From: Deltaproteobacteria bacterium
Lineage (GTDB): Bacteria > Desulfobacterota > Syntrophia > Syntrophales > Smithellaceae
Assembly: GCA_012729055.1 (NCBI GenBank)
Contig: JAAYDW010000093.1
Span: forward strand, 1 to 36,721
Reading direction: 5' to 3'
Length of the DNA stretch: 36,721 nucleotides
Shown: in pieces, positions 8,413-14,687 of the stretch
How the letters are laid out: each line of letters begins with the position of its first letter
Position numbering within the stretch: position 1 is the stretch's first letter
Made by a program: the position numbers and the translations under genes
Notes under the pieces: generated by a model
Database searches by the model: none
Told to the model about the DNA's origin: nothing
What the model saw: only the letters and a program-made list of their open reading frames with translations

Positions 8413-10161
8413 ATGGCCAAGGAAATACAATCCGATGAATTCAAGAAACTGCTGTCGCTGGGGGAGGAAAAAGGTTTTTTAACCTACGATGACGTCAATG
8501 ACATGCTGCCGCCCGACGTCAATTCATCCGATCAGATCGACGATATTATCATGCTGTTCGGAGAAAAAAACATCGACATCATCGATACCGAACAGGGCGA
8601 AAAACTGGTGGTGAAAAAGCCGGTGGAGGACGTTTTGCCGTCCAAGTTTCCCGATGCCCTGTCCCTGGCGCCCGGCGTCGGCAAGACAGGCGATCCAGTG
8701 AAAATGTATCTGCGTGAAATGGGTCTGGTGTCGCTTTTAAGCCGCGAAGGCGAGGTTGAAATCGCCAAGAAGATCGAGGAAGGCGCCCGGGAAACGATGT
8801 GGGCGATTTTCAGTCTGACCGTATCCGTCGCCGAGGTGCTCCGCATCGGCGAGCGGCTGACGTCCGGCGAACTCCGCGTCAAGAACGTGGTGGACAACAT
8901 CGAAGACGAAGAAGGATTCATGGAGGAGGATGAACACAAAGAACGCGTGCTGCGGCTGATCGCGCGCATCCGCCTGTTCCATGAACGCAATGATGTGCTG
9001 CGGGACAAACTCAAATCAAAGACGATGAAGCCCAAACAGCGGGAAACGCTGACGGCGGAGCTGGAAAAAAACACAAAGAATATCATCACGCTGTGCCGGA
9101 AGATCCGTTTCAGTAAAAAGCAGATGCACCGCTTTATCGACCGCCTGCGGTTCTTCAAGGAGGAAATCGAAAAATCCGAACGGGTGATCAATCATTTCAA
9201 GAAGGAATCGGGACTGACGCTGACCCAGATGGAAAAAGCCTGGTCGAAAATGCGCAAGTCCAAGCAGGACGAGAAGCAGGCGGCCAAGGAATCCAAGGTT
9301 TCCGTCGAATGGCTCCACCGCAGTCACGACGCGGTGACGGAGGCGCAAAAACGAACCAAAGGAATCGCCAAGGAAGTGGGCATTCCGACGGCGACGCTCA
9401 AGCATGTTGTCGAAACCATCGAAGACGGCGAAGCCAAGGCGGAGGTCGCCAAACGGAAACTGGTCGAAGCCAACCTGCGGCTGGTCGTCAGCATCGCCAA
9501 GAAGTACACCAACCGCGGTCTTCAGTTTCTGGATCTGATTCAGGAAGGCAATATCGGGCTGATGAAAGCCGTCGATAAATTCGAATATCAGCGGGGCTAC
9601 AAGTTTTCCACGTATGCCACCTGGTGGATCCGCCAGGCCATCACGCGCGCCATTGCCGATCAGGCCCGGACCATCCGCATTCCCGTGCACATGATTGAGA
9701 CGATCAACAAGCTGATTCGGACGTCGCGCTACCTCGTGCAGGAACTGGGACGCGAACCGACTCCCGAAGAAATCGCCAACAAGATGGAATATCCCCTGGA
9801 GAAGGTCCGCAAGGTTCTGAAGATCGCCAAGGAGCCGATTTCCCTCGAAACGCCGATCGGGGAGGAAGAGGACAGCCACCTGGGGGATTTCATCGAAGAC
9901 AAGAAGATCATGTCTCCTTCGGAAGCCACCATCAGTATGGACCTGGCGGATCAGACGAGAAAAATTCTCGCCACCCTGACGCCCCGGGAGGAAAAAGTAT
10001 TGCGCATGCGCTTCGGCATCAGCGACCGCATGGGAGTCCTCGGATTGGAGGAGGGAGTTCCCCTGGAGGTCTCCGCAACCGATGCCGAAGAACCGGAAGA
10101 CGTCGAGGAAGAACCGCTGAAAAAGGCAAAAAATTCCGTGCGGAAGCGCGCGGCAAAATAG
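8413..10161 (+). CDS. rpoD: RNA polymerase sigma factor RpoD with aberrant region 4.2
   Basis: A 582-residue group 1 sigma factor. Region 1.1 fills residues 1-80; region 1.2 starts at [12 protein letters not shown] near residue 94; a non-conserved region follows to about residue 330; regions 2.1-2.4 contain [32 protein letters not shown] and TIRIPVHM; regions 3 and 4.1 run to [15 protein letters not shown] (ending at residue 536). The last 46 residues should hold the helix-turn-helix that reads the -35 box. Instead LEE and EVS stubs are followed by [14 protein letters not shown] (about 555-568) and a basic tail, so the VTRERIRQIEAKAL recognition helix is missing. Neither other reading frame restores it. 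Ribosome site GGGGG precedes ATG 8413. Confidence 0.93.
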   Translation: MAKEIQSDEFKKLLSLGEEKGFLTYDDVNDMLPPDVNSSDQIDDIIMLFGEKNIDIIDTEQGEKLVVKKPVEDVLPSKFPDALSLAPGVGKTGDPVKMYLREMGLVSLLSREGEVEIAKKIEEGARETMWAIFSLTVSVAEVLRIGERLTSGELRVKNVVDNIEDEEGFMEEDEHKERVLRLIARIRLFHERNDVLRDKLKSKTMKPKQRETLTAELEKNTKNIITLCRKIRFSKKQMHRFIDRLRFFKEEIEKSERVINHFKKESGLTLTQMEKAWSKMRKSKQDEKQAAKESKVSVEWLHRSHDAVTEAQKRTKGIAKEVGIPTATLKHVVETIEDGEAKAEVAKRKLVEANLRLVVSIAKKYTNRGLQFLDLIQEGNIGLMKAVDKFEYQRGYKFSTYATWWIRQAITRAIADQARTIRIPVHMIETINKLIRTSRYLVQELGREPTPEEIANKMEYPLEKVRKVLKIAKEPISLETPIGEEEDSHLGDFIEDKKIMSPSEATISMDLADQTRKILATLTPREEKVLRMRFGISDRMGVLGLEEGVPLEVSATDAEEPEDVEEEPLKKAKNSVRKRAAK

Positions 10162-10163
10162 TG

Positions 10164-10190
10164 TTGACAAGCGCCGGAATTGGGTATATT
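10164..10190 (+). promoter_or_regulatory. Candidate promoter for the tRNA
   Basis: A perfect TTGACA (10164-10169) begins 2 bp after the rpoD stop codon. TATATT (10185-10190) follows after 15 bp, slightly short of the usual 17. It would start a transcript near 10197, about 108 bases before the tRNA, requiring 5' trimming as is normal for tRNA precursors. Confidence 0.5.
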
Positions 10191-10305
10191 TCATCGAACC
10201 TTGATGCCGGTTCGATCCGCACAGATTCACGGTTCTGAGGCGGCCATACATTCTGACCGCCGTTGCGGTAAGGGTAAAAAACCGCATGGAGAATGGAAGA
10301 GGGGC

Positions 10306-10381
10306 GGGCCTATAGCTCAATTGGTAGAGCCACCGGCTCATAACCGGTAGGTCCCTGGTTCGATCCCAGGTGGGCCCACCA
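10306..10381 (+). tRNA. tRNA with CAU anticodon (Ile2 or elongator Met)
   Basis: A complete 76-base tRNA with an encoded CCA end. The acceptor stem is GGGCCTA pairing with TGGGCCC; the D-arm is AGCTCAATTGGTAGAGC; the anticodon stem CACCGG/CCGGTA closes a CTCATAA loop with anticodon CAT; the T-arm contains GGTTCGATCC. CAT can mean elongator methionine, or isoleucine-2 whose C34 is changed to lysidine by TilS. The acceptor pairs C4-G69 and C5-G68 are the determinants reported for TilS recognition of E. coli tRNA-Ile2, so I lean towards Ile2. It is not initiator tRNA: position 1 pairs normally with 72 and the three G-C pairs of the initiator anticodon stem are not present. Confidence 0.95.
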
Positions 10382-10535
10382 AATTTTTATATACAAGGAA
10401 ATCCCGGCTATGAAAAAAATGCTGTTTTTCCCAGCGAGGAGTTGTAGCGACGCCGTCATGGATGTTGCGGCCGTGAGCAGGCGGATTTCCCCGTCATGTC
10501 ACGGCGCAGAATCAAAAAAATAAACAGGCTTACGA

Positions 10536-10565
10536 AAAATGCACCCAAGCGGTGCATTTTTTTTA
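10536..10565 (+). terminator. Rho-independent terminator after the tRNA
   Basis: AAAATGCACC (10536-10545) pairs perfectly with GGTGCATTTT (10551-10560) around a CAAGC loop, followed by more T residues. It ends the tRNA transcript and lies just upstream of the zinc-ribbon gene, which argues against any start codon for that gene upstream of it. Confidence 0.85.
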
Positions 10566-10588
10566 TTACGGAAACAAAGGAGAATTGG

Positions 10589-11308
10589 TTGAAAGAGAAA
10601 TTAGCGCTGTTAATTCGTTTGCAGGAGTGTGATTCGGAACTGGTCAAATTATCCGCCAAGAAAATCAAGCTTCCCGAAGCGATCGCCAAAATGGAGGAGG
10701 ACTTCCGCCTCTACCGGGAAAAGGTCGAAAGCAACAAAGGAAAGCACGAAGAACTCAAGGCGAAACGGGCCGACGCGGAAAGCAGGATCAAGAAGCTTCA
10801 GGACACGATGAGCAAAACCAGGGAAAGGCTCTTGGAAGTCAAGAACAACAAAGAATACCAGGCAATGCTCAAGGAAATCGAAACGGCGGAAAAGGCAAGC
10901 GGCGAAATCGAAACACAGATCATCGCGCTTATGGAAGAGATGGATCAACTGGCCGTGCTCGTCAAACAGGATGAAGAAACGCTCCGGCAGGCCGTAAGCG
11001 AGCACGAACGGGAAAAGAAAAACCTTGAAGACGAGCTCGATGCCGTGGACGCGGATACGCAAGCCTGGACGGAGAAGCGCGCCGACCTGCAAAAGATGCT
11101 CCCCGGCGATCTGCTGGACCGGTATGAGAAAGTTCGCAAGCGCAACAACGGCATCGGGGTCATTTCCGTCTGGAAATCCGTCTGCAACGGCTGCCACATG
11201 AATATTCCGCCGCAGATGTACAATGAAGTGCAGCGGTCCGAAGCCCTGCTGAGCTGTCCCAACTGCAACCGGATCATGTATTTCGAGGATCAGGAAAAGT
11301 CCGCCTAG
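10589..11308 (+). CDS. Coiled-coil protein with C4 zinc ribbon (COG1579 type)
   Basis: A 239-residue protein. Residues from the start to about 180 are a long, charged coiled coil (repeated KMEEDF, KLQDTMSKTRERLLEVK and similar). The C-terminus has a zinc ribbon with CNGC and CPNC pairs about 20 residues apart. Proteins of this kind are widespread in bacteria and often lie beside rnhA and rnpB genes, as here; the function is unknown, with nucleic acid or chaperone roles suggested. I choose TTG 10589 because AAAGGAG (10576-10582) is 6 bp upstream and the reading frame further upstream crosses the tRNA terminator. It lies 6 bp before the RNase H gene. Confidence 0.9.
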   Translation: MKEKLALLIRLQECDSELVKLSAKKIKLPEAIAKMEEDFRLYREKVESNKGKHEELKAKRADAESRIKKLQDTMSKTRERLLEVKNNKEYQAMLKEIETAEKASGEIETQIIALMEEMDQLAVLVKQDEETLRQAVSEHEREKKNLEDELDAVDADTQAWTEKRADLQKMLPGDLLDRYEKVRKRNNGIGVISVWKSVCNGCHMNIPPQMYNEVQRSEALLSCPNCNRIMYFEDQEKSA

Positions 11309-11314
11309 GGGAAT

Positions 11315-11728
11315 ATGGAAAACGAAAGAGCAAAGTTGTTTACCGACGGCGCCTGCCGCGGGAATCCCGGCATCGGGGGCGCGGGGGCGGTCATCACCGA
11401 TGAATCGGACCGTGTGCTCTGGGAGGGACGGGCCTACCTCGGCCGGTGCACCAACAACATCGCCGAATATCAGGCTCTGATTCTGGGGCTGAAGGGCGCG
11501 ATGGCGCGGGGCATCTGTCATCTGGACGTTTATCTGGATTCGGAATTGCTGGCCAATCAGGTGAACGGAACCTACAAGGTGAAAAACGAAAATCTCAAGG
11601 TTCTGATGCAGGAGGTACGCGGGCTTTTATCTTCTTTTGCGTCCGTCCGAGTGAAGCATGTTCTGCGCTGCCACAACGCTCTGGCGGACCGACAGGCCAA
11701 TCTGGCCATCGACGAACATTCCGGCTGA
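11315..11728 (+). CDS. RNase H type 1 family protein
   Basis: A 137-residue RNase H fold protein of the short reverse-transcriptase-like/RnhA group. Active-site carboxylates are visible: D11 in LFTDGACRGNPG, E51 in NNIAEYQALI and D75 in VYLDSELL, with H120 and D125 in the closing RCHNALADRQAN motif. It would cut the RNA strand of RNA-DNA hybrids. It lacks the basic handle region of E. coli RNase HI and so matches the YpeP-like branch. It follows the zinc-ribbon gene by 6 bp and is followed by the RNase P RNA gene. Confidence 0.9.
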   Translation: MENERAKLFTDGACRGNPGIGGAGAVITDESDRVLWEGRAYLGRCTNNIAEYQALILGLKGAMARGICHLDVYLDSELLANQVNGTYKVKNENLKVLMQEVRGLLSSFASVRVKHVLRCHNALADRQANLAIDEHSG

Positions 11729-11785
11729 ATCCCTTGAGGGCTGTCCGGCCGGCGCGTCGCTTGCGAAGGTTGGCGCGAAGACTCC

Positions 11786-11814
11786 TTGAAAGAAATCGTA
11801 AATCAGGATAAACT
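11786..11814 (+). promoter_or_regulatory. Candidate rnpB promoter
   Basis: TTGAAA (11786-11791) and TAAACT (11809-11814) are separated by exactly 17 bp. Transcription would begin near 11821, a few bases before the first helix of RNase P RNA, which fits. Confidence 0.6.
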
Positions 11815-11828
11815 CTTTTTTAAAGGCC

Positions 11829-12197
11829 GGAGAAGATCAGATGATCGCGGGCGGATTTTTATCCGCCGGAGGAAAGTCCGAGCTCCACAGGGCAGGATGG
11901 TCGCTAACGGCGACTGGGGGCAACCCTAAGGAAAGTGCCACAGAAAATATACCGCCCCGCATTTGCGAGGTAAGGGTGAAATGGCGAGGTAAGAGCTCAC
12001 CGCTTTTCCGGCGACGGAAAAGGCATGGTAAACCCCATCCGGAGCAAGACCAAATAGGAGAACGTTTAAGGGCGGCCCGCCTGATGTTCTCGGGTAGCGT
12101 CGCTTGAGGCGGCAGGCAACTGCCGTCCCAGATGAATGATCATCGTTGCGCCGAGGGTAACCGAAGCGCAAAACAGAACTCGGCTTACGATCTTCTC
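11829..12197 (+). ncRNA. rnpB: RNase P RNA (bacterial type A)
   Basis: The catalytic RNA that removes 5' leaders from tRNA precursors. The universal core GAGGAAAGTCCGAGCTCCAC (about 11869-11888) is intact, as are the later blocks AGGGTGAAATGGCGAGGTAAGAGCTCACCG, GGTAAACCCCATCCGGAGCAAGACC and the 3' conserved AACAGAACTCGGCTTAC. The P1 helix can be drawn: AGAAGATC (11831-11838) pairs with GATCTTCT (12189-12196), fixing both ends within a few bases. GGTAA late in the molecule is the P15-type loop region expected to contact the tRNA CCA end. A terminator follows directly. Confidence 0.97.
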
Positions 12198-12210
12198 TCG
12201 CGCCTGTAAA

Positions 12211-12243
12211 AAAAGGCCGAAGTTTTCACTTCGGCCTTTTTTG
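12211..12243. terminator. Bidirectional terminator between rnpB and the dCache gene
   Basis: AAAAGGCCGAAG (12211-12222) pairs with CTTCGGCCTTTT (12229-12240) around a TTTTCA loop, with T residues following and A residues preceding. It can stop rnpB on the plus strand and the convergent sensor gene on the minus strand. Confidence 0.9.
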
Positions 12244-12269
12244 TTGAAGAGGTGGCATGGTGACTTTAT

Positions 12270-13580
12270 TTATTTGTCATCATCGTCGTCATCGTTGAGC
12301 GCTGCCAGATCGCCTTCCGAACCTTCCGGAACTTCAGACTGAATGGAGCGGCTGATGCCGCGCATCAGAAGAACCATGATGAAGAAGAGGATGACCATCG
12401 AAATGATGATGATGAGGACAACCGTCGCTGTCCAGGCTTTCGCCTCTTTTTCAATCTTCTGTGTCGCCTGAGTGGCGGCTTCGTTGTACTTCTCCACGTC
12501 CACGCCCAGTCCGACCCAGCCGAATCCGGCGGGGGCGCTCAGGTTTGCGCTGTAGAACTTGATCGGCGCATAGGCGACGAACTTCGTGTTGTTGGCAAAC
12601 TTATACGTGGCAATGCCCGCTTTCCCGGAAGCCGCTTCTTTGGCGACGGCCTGCAGATTCGGATCCAGGAAACCCAACTGATTGAGGTTCAGCACCTCGA
12701 CGCCTTTTTTCGTCATCTCCGCAGAGTTTTGCTGCGAAAGCGCCGGCATCACTTCGCCGTTGGCATCCAGACCGGCGATGTGGTAGTCGTTGGGGTGGGA
12801 AATCACATAGCCGCGGTTGTCCACCAGAAAAGCGTAGTTGCCCGTGGCGGCATCCGTTTCAAACACCCGTTCCCCCTGAGTCGGGATGATCTGATCGGTG
12901 AATCTCGCCAGCTGGCGGTAGTCCAGCGCCAGACTGATCACACCGGCAAATCCATCCTTGGAAAAGACGGGCGTCGAAAGACGGAGAATACCCGAAAATC
13001 TCTGTCCCTTCTCAAATGCCGCTTTATCGACATAACTGCCGGCTAACGGGGAAACGTAAACTTCGCCTTTGTTCAGCGCCTTGGCCTTGGCGAAGTAATC
13101 TTCAGTTTTGTATGTTGTATTGGACGGGTTGCTGACGTTGGTCAGCTTGTCCTTGGCCGCCGCTTCGCCGTCAACGATCTTGATCTGTTCGTTGCCGTTT
13201 TTGTCGGTGAGGACGATTTCCTTGTAGAGCGGGCTTAAGACCTTCTGTACTTTCCCCCCCTCTTTGACCCAGAGCGGTTTTTTGTTTTCAACACTAAACT
13301 GTTTGTACGCAGCTTCGGTTGTCGGGATAATGGTAGCGACAAGCAAATCCTTTTTGCATTCCATTAAGAAGTTGGCAACTTCATCTGCAGTATTGATGGC
13401 ACGCATTTTGATTTCGTCCTGAGACTCAAGAACGCTTACTGTTCTTTCTTTGATTGTATCCCCCAGCTTGAACATGCCATTGGTGATCAAGAATGCCATC
13501 AGTGATAAGGGGATGACGATAAGCAGGAAGAACAAACCTCCTACAGTAAGATACTGCTTCTTTTTCTTAGATTCTGCCAT
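12270..13580 (-). CDS. Stand-alone dCache-type membrane sensor with poly-Asp tail
   Basis: A 436-residue protein. A membrane helix at about residues 12-34 is followed by a large extracytoplasmic domain (about 40-375) of the double-Cache kind: YKTEDYFAKAKALNKGEVYVSPL, FSGILRLSTPVFSKDGFAGVISLALDY and NYAFLVDNRGYVISHPN are typical ligand-pocket segments. A second helix lies at about 381-406. The cytoplasmic part is only 30 residues, has no HAMP, kinase, cyclase or methyl-accepting domain, and ends in six aspartates and a lysine. It may bind a small molecule such as an organic acid and signal through a partner. It is 50 bp downstream of atpE on the same strand, and a dCache histidine kinase lies across the divergent region. 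Confidence 0.85.
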   Translation of the reverse strand: MAESKKKKQYLTVGGLFFLLIVIPLSLMAFLITNGMFKLGDTIKERTVSVLESQDEIKMRAINTADEVANFLMECKKDLLVATIIPTTEAAYKQFSVENKKPLWVKEGGKVQKVLSPLYKEIVLTDKNGNEQIKIVDGEAAAKDKLTNVSNPSNTTYKTEDYFAKAKALNKGEVYVSPLAGSYVDKAAFEKGQRFSGILRLSTPVFSKDGFAGVISLALDYRQLARFTDQIIPTQGERVFETDAATGNYAFLVDNRGYVISHPNDYHIAGLDANGEVMPALSQQNSAEMTKKGVEVLNLNQLGFLDPNLQAVAKEAASGKAGIATYKFANNTKFVAYAPIKFYSANLSAPAGFGWVGLGVDVEKYNEAATQATQKIEKEAKAWTATVVLIIIISMVILFFIMVLLMRGISRSIQSEVPEGSEGDLAALNDDDDDDK

Positions 13581-13593
13581 TACTATTTCCCCC

Positions 13594-13605
13594 TAACCTA
13601 GGTTA
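13594..13605. repeat. Perfect palindrome before the dCache gene
   Basis: TAACCTAGGTTA is a perfect 12-bp palindrome in the 50-bp gap between atpE and the sensor gene, adjoining the sensor's ribosome site (AGGGGG, minus strand). It could be an operator or chance. Confidence 0.3.
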
Positions 13606-13630
13606 ATTTTGTAGTTAATATTTTTCAGCA

Positions 13631-14008
13631 TTAACCCAAAAAGAAAGACTGGAAGGGGTTGGCGTATAATAAGATCAGAGCAATAACCAAAGCGTAAATG
13701 GCGATCGATTCGGCCATGGCCATACCGACGAGCATGACCATCATGATCTTGCCCTGAACACCGGGATTTCTTCCGACAGCCTGGCAGGCGCCGTTTGCCG
13801 CATTACCGATGCCTGCGCCTGCGCCGATCGCGCCCAGCCCAATGGCCAGACCCGCGCCGATCATCGCGCCAACGGCAAAAATGACTTTAATGTAAGACTC
13901 TCCGCCTACCGGGATCGCATCCGCGGCAAAAGCGAACTGGCTGGTCAGCACGACTGCTGCGACCGATGCTAAAACTGTTAAAAACGCTTTTCCGAATTTC
14001 TGTGACAT
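13631..14008 (-). CDS. atpE: ATP synthase F0 subunit c
   Basis: A 125-residue subunit c, longer than the usual 70-90 because of an N-terminal signal-like extension (hydrophobic residues about 9-28, possible cleavage after FAFA). Two membrane helices follow: one glycine-rich (GLGAIGAGAGIGNAANG) and one carrying the ion-binding carboxylate E100 in MAMAESIAIYALVIALILLYANPF. E100-S101 and the nearby tyrosine recall Na+-type c subunits, but the helix-1 glutamine of the Na+ motif is replaced by I67, so H+ coupling is more likely. The ring of c subunits drives rotation of the ATP synthase. No other atp gene is in the window. A strong ribosome site AAAGGAGA precedes the ATG. Confidence 0.93.
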   Translation of the reverse strand: MSQKFGKAFLTVLASVAAVVLTSQFAFAADAIPVGGESYIKVIFAVGAMIGAGLAIGLGAIGAGAGIGNAANGACQAVGRNPGVQGKIMMVMLVGMAMAESIAIYALVIALILLYANPFQSFFLG

Positions 14009-14117
14009 TATCTGTCTCCTTTCCTGACAAGTTATTTATTATTATCCCTCAAATGCTTAGCACATTTTATCAGCCCGGCAAAGAGGAATTAACCGTCGGT
14101 CATTCGCCGGACGTCAC

Positions 14118-14133
14118 TGCATGAGACATGCCA
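14118..14133 (-). promoter_or_regulatory. Candidate sigma54 promoter facing atpE
   Basis: On the minus strand this reads TGGCATGTCTCATGCA: GG and GC exactly 10 bp apart, and close to the consensus TGGCAC-N5-TTGCA. Transcription would start near 14107, about 100 bp before the atpE start. Upstream lie two palindromes and an IHF-like stretch near 14203-14215, a typical sigma54 layout. Confidence 0.45.
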
Positions 14134-14290
14134 TTGTCGCGATCGGGAAGGCTAATTTCCCGAAAACCAACCGGTTGCCGGAGCGTCGTGAATGAATACC
14201 CTTATTTACTTGATGTTGCGCCCGCTGTCTTTTCCCGTCTTCCATCTCCCGATAGGCCTGCGCCGGGTCTTCCGGACGTCGCTCCTGACG

Positions 14291-14344
14291 GAATGTTTAA
14301 ACGACCGTTGAATGTTTTGTTCAATGGTCTGTCATAAAACATTC
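14291..14344. repeat. Nested inverted repeat containing palindrome 1
   Basis: GAATGTTT (14291-14298) and AAACATTC (14337-14344) enclose GACCGTTGAA (14303-14312) and TTCAATGGTC (14320-14329) around the loop TGTTTTG. The core TTGAA-N7-TTCAA (14308-14324) is repeated in the same format at 14413-14429. The rest of the 14009-14507 gap holds no convincing gene. Confidence 0.6.
14308..14324. promoter_or_regulatory. Candidate activator site 1 (TTGAA-N7-TTCAA)
   Basis: A 17-bp palindrome about 210 bp upstream of the predicted sigma54 start of atpE. Dyad sites of this size and distance suit an NtrC-family activator; one is encoded nearby at 17339-18724. Confidence 0.4.
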
Positions 14345-14412
14345 AATTCCATCCGGCGGCGTCATGCCGGCGGTCTGTTTCGTTGGAGCCGGCTGCGCCG
14401 TTTATATTTCTG

Positions 14413-14429
14413 TTGAAATTTTGTTTCAA
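14413..14429. promoter_or_regulatory. Candidate activator site 2 (TTGAA-N7-TTCAA)
   Basis: TTGAAATTTTGTTTCAA has the same half-sites and spacing as site 1. The centres are 105 bp apart, about ten helical turns, so both would lie on the same DNA face. It is about 80 bp upstream of the small membrane protein gene, so may also serve autoregulation of the two-component operon. Confidence 0.4.
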
Positions 14430-14507
14430 TGCCGTTACGATCAAAAAAGCCACAGTGTTAAAGTTGAAAAAATCAAGCAGTCACAACATACACGATAAAG
14501 GACCGTC

Positions 14508-14687
14508 ATGCAGGAACTTCTAACCGCCGTTACCTATCCGATCGTCTGGATTATCTGCGCCTACCTTTTAAAAATCGAGAGCGGGTTGGCAAAACTGCTG
14601 ATTTCGCTGACTGCCGCCATTCTGGTGTATGTTTTAATCGGCATCCGCAATTCCAAAAAAGAAAACAGCAAGGGAAATGAAGACTAA
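14508..14687 (+). CDS. Small two-helix membrane protein before the histidine kinase
   Basis: A 59-residue protein starting at ATG 14508, with AAAGGA (14497-14502) as ribosome site. Residues about 4-21 and 29-47 are hydrophobic and separated by LKIESGLAK; the tail (48-59) is charged (RNSKKENSKGNED). The TAA stop is immediately followed, with no gap, by the GTG start of the histidine kinase, so the two are almost certainly translated together. I do not recognise the family. Candidate roles are a membrane partner or modulator of the kinase, but nothing in the sequence proves this. Confidence 0.7.
   Translation: MQELLTAVTYPIVWIICAYLLKIESGLAKLLISLTAAILVYVLIGIRNSKKENSKGNED

Noticed and set aside
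10410-10523. A 37-codon frame between the tRNA and its terminator (MKKMLFF...)
   Set aside because: Possible weak ribosome site but no family resemblance and it lies in the tRNA 3' trailer; not enough to call a gene.
10496-10588. N-terminal extension of the zinc-ribbon protein
   Set aside because: It crosses a strong terminator; TTG 10589 has a well-spaced ribosome site and gives the usual N-terminus.
14128-14337. Open frame of 69 codons on the plus strand between atpE and the kinase operon
   Set aside because: No ribosome site, low-complexity composition, and it runs over the sigma54-like box and a nested inverted repeat.
14384-14400. A GG-N10-GC match (TTGGAGCCGGCTGCGCC) on the plus strand as a sigma54 promoter for the kinase operon
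   Set aside because: Only the GG and GC match; the rest is far from consensus and it lies between the two palindromes.
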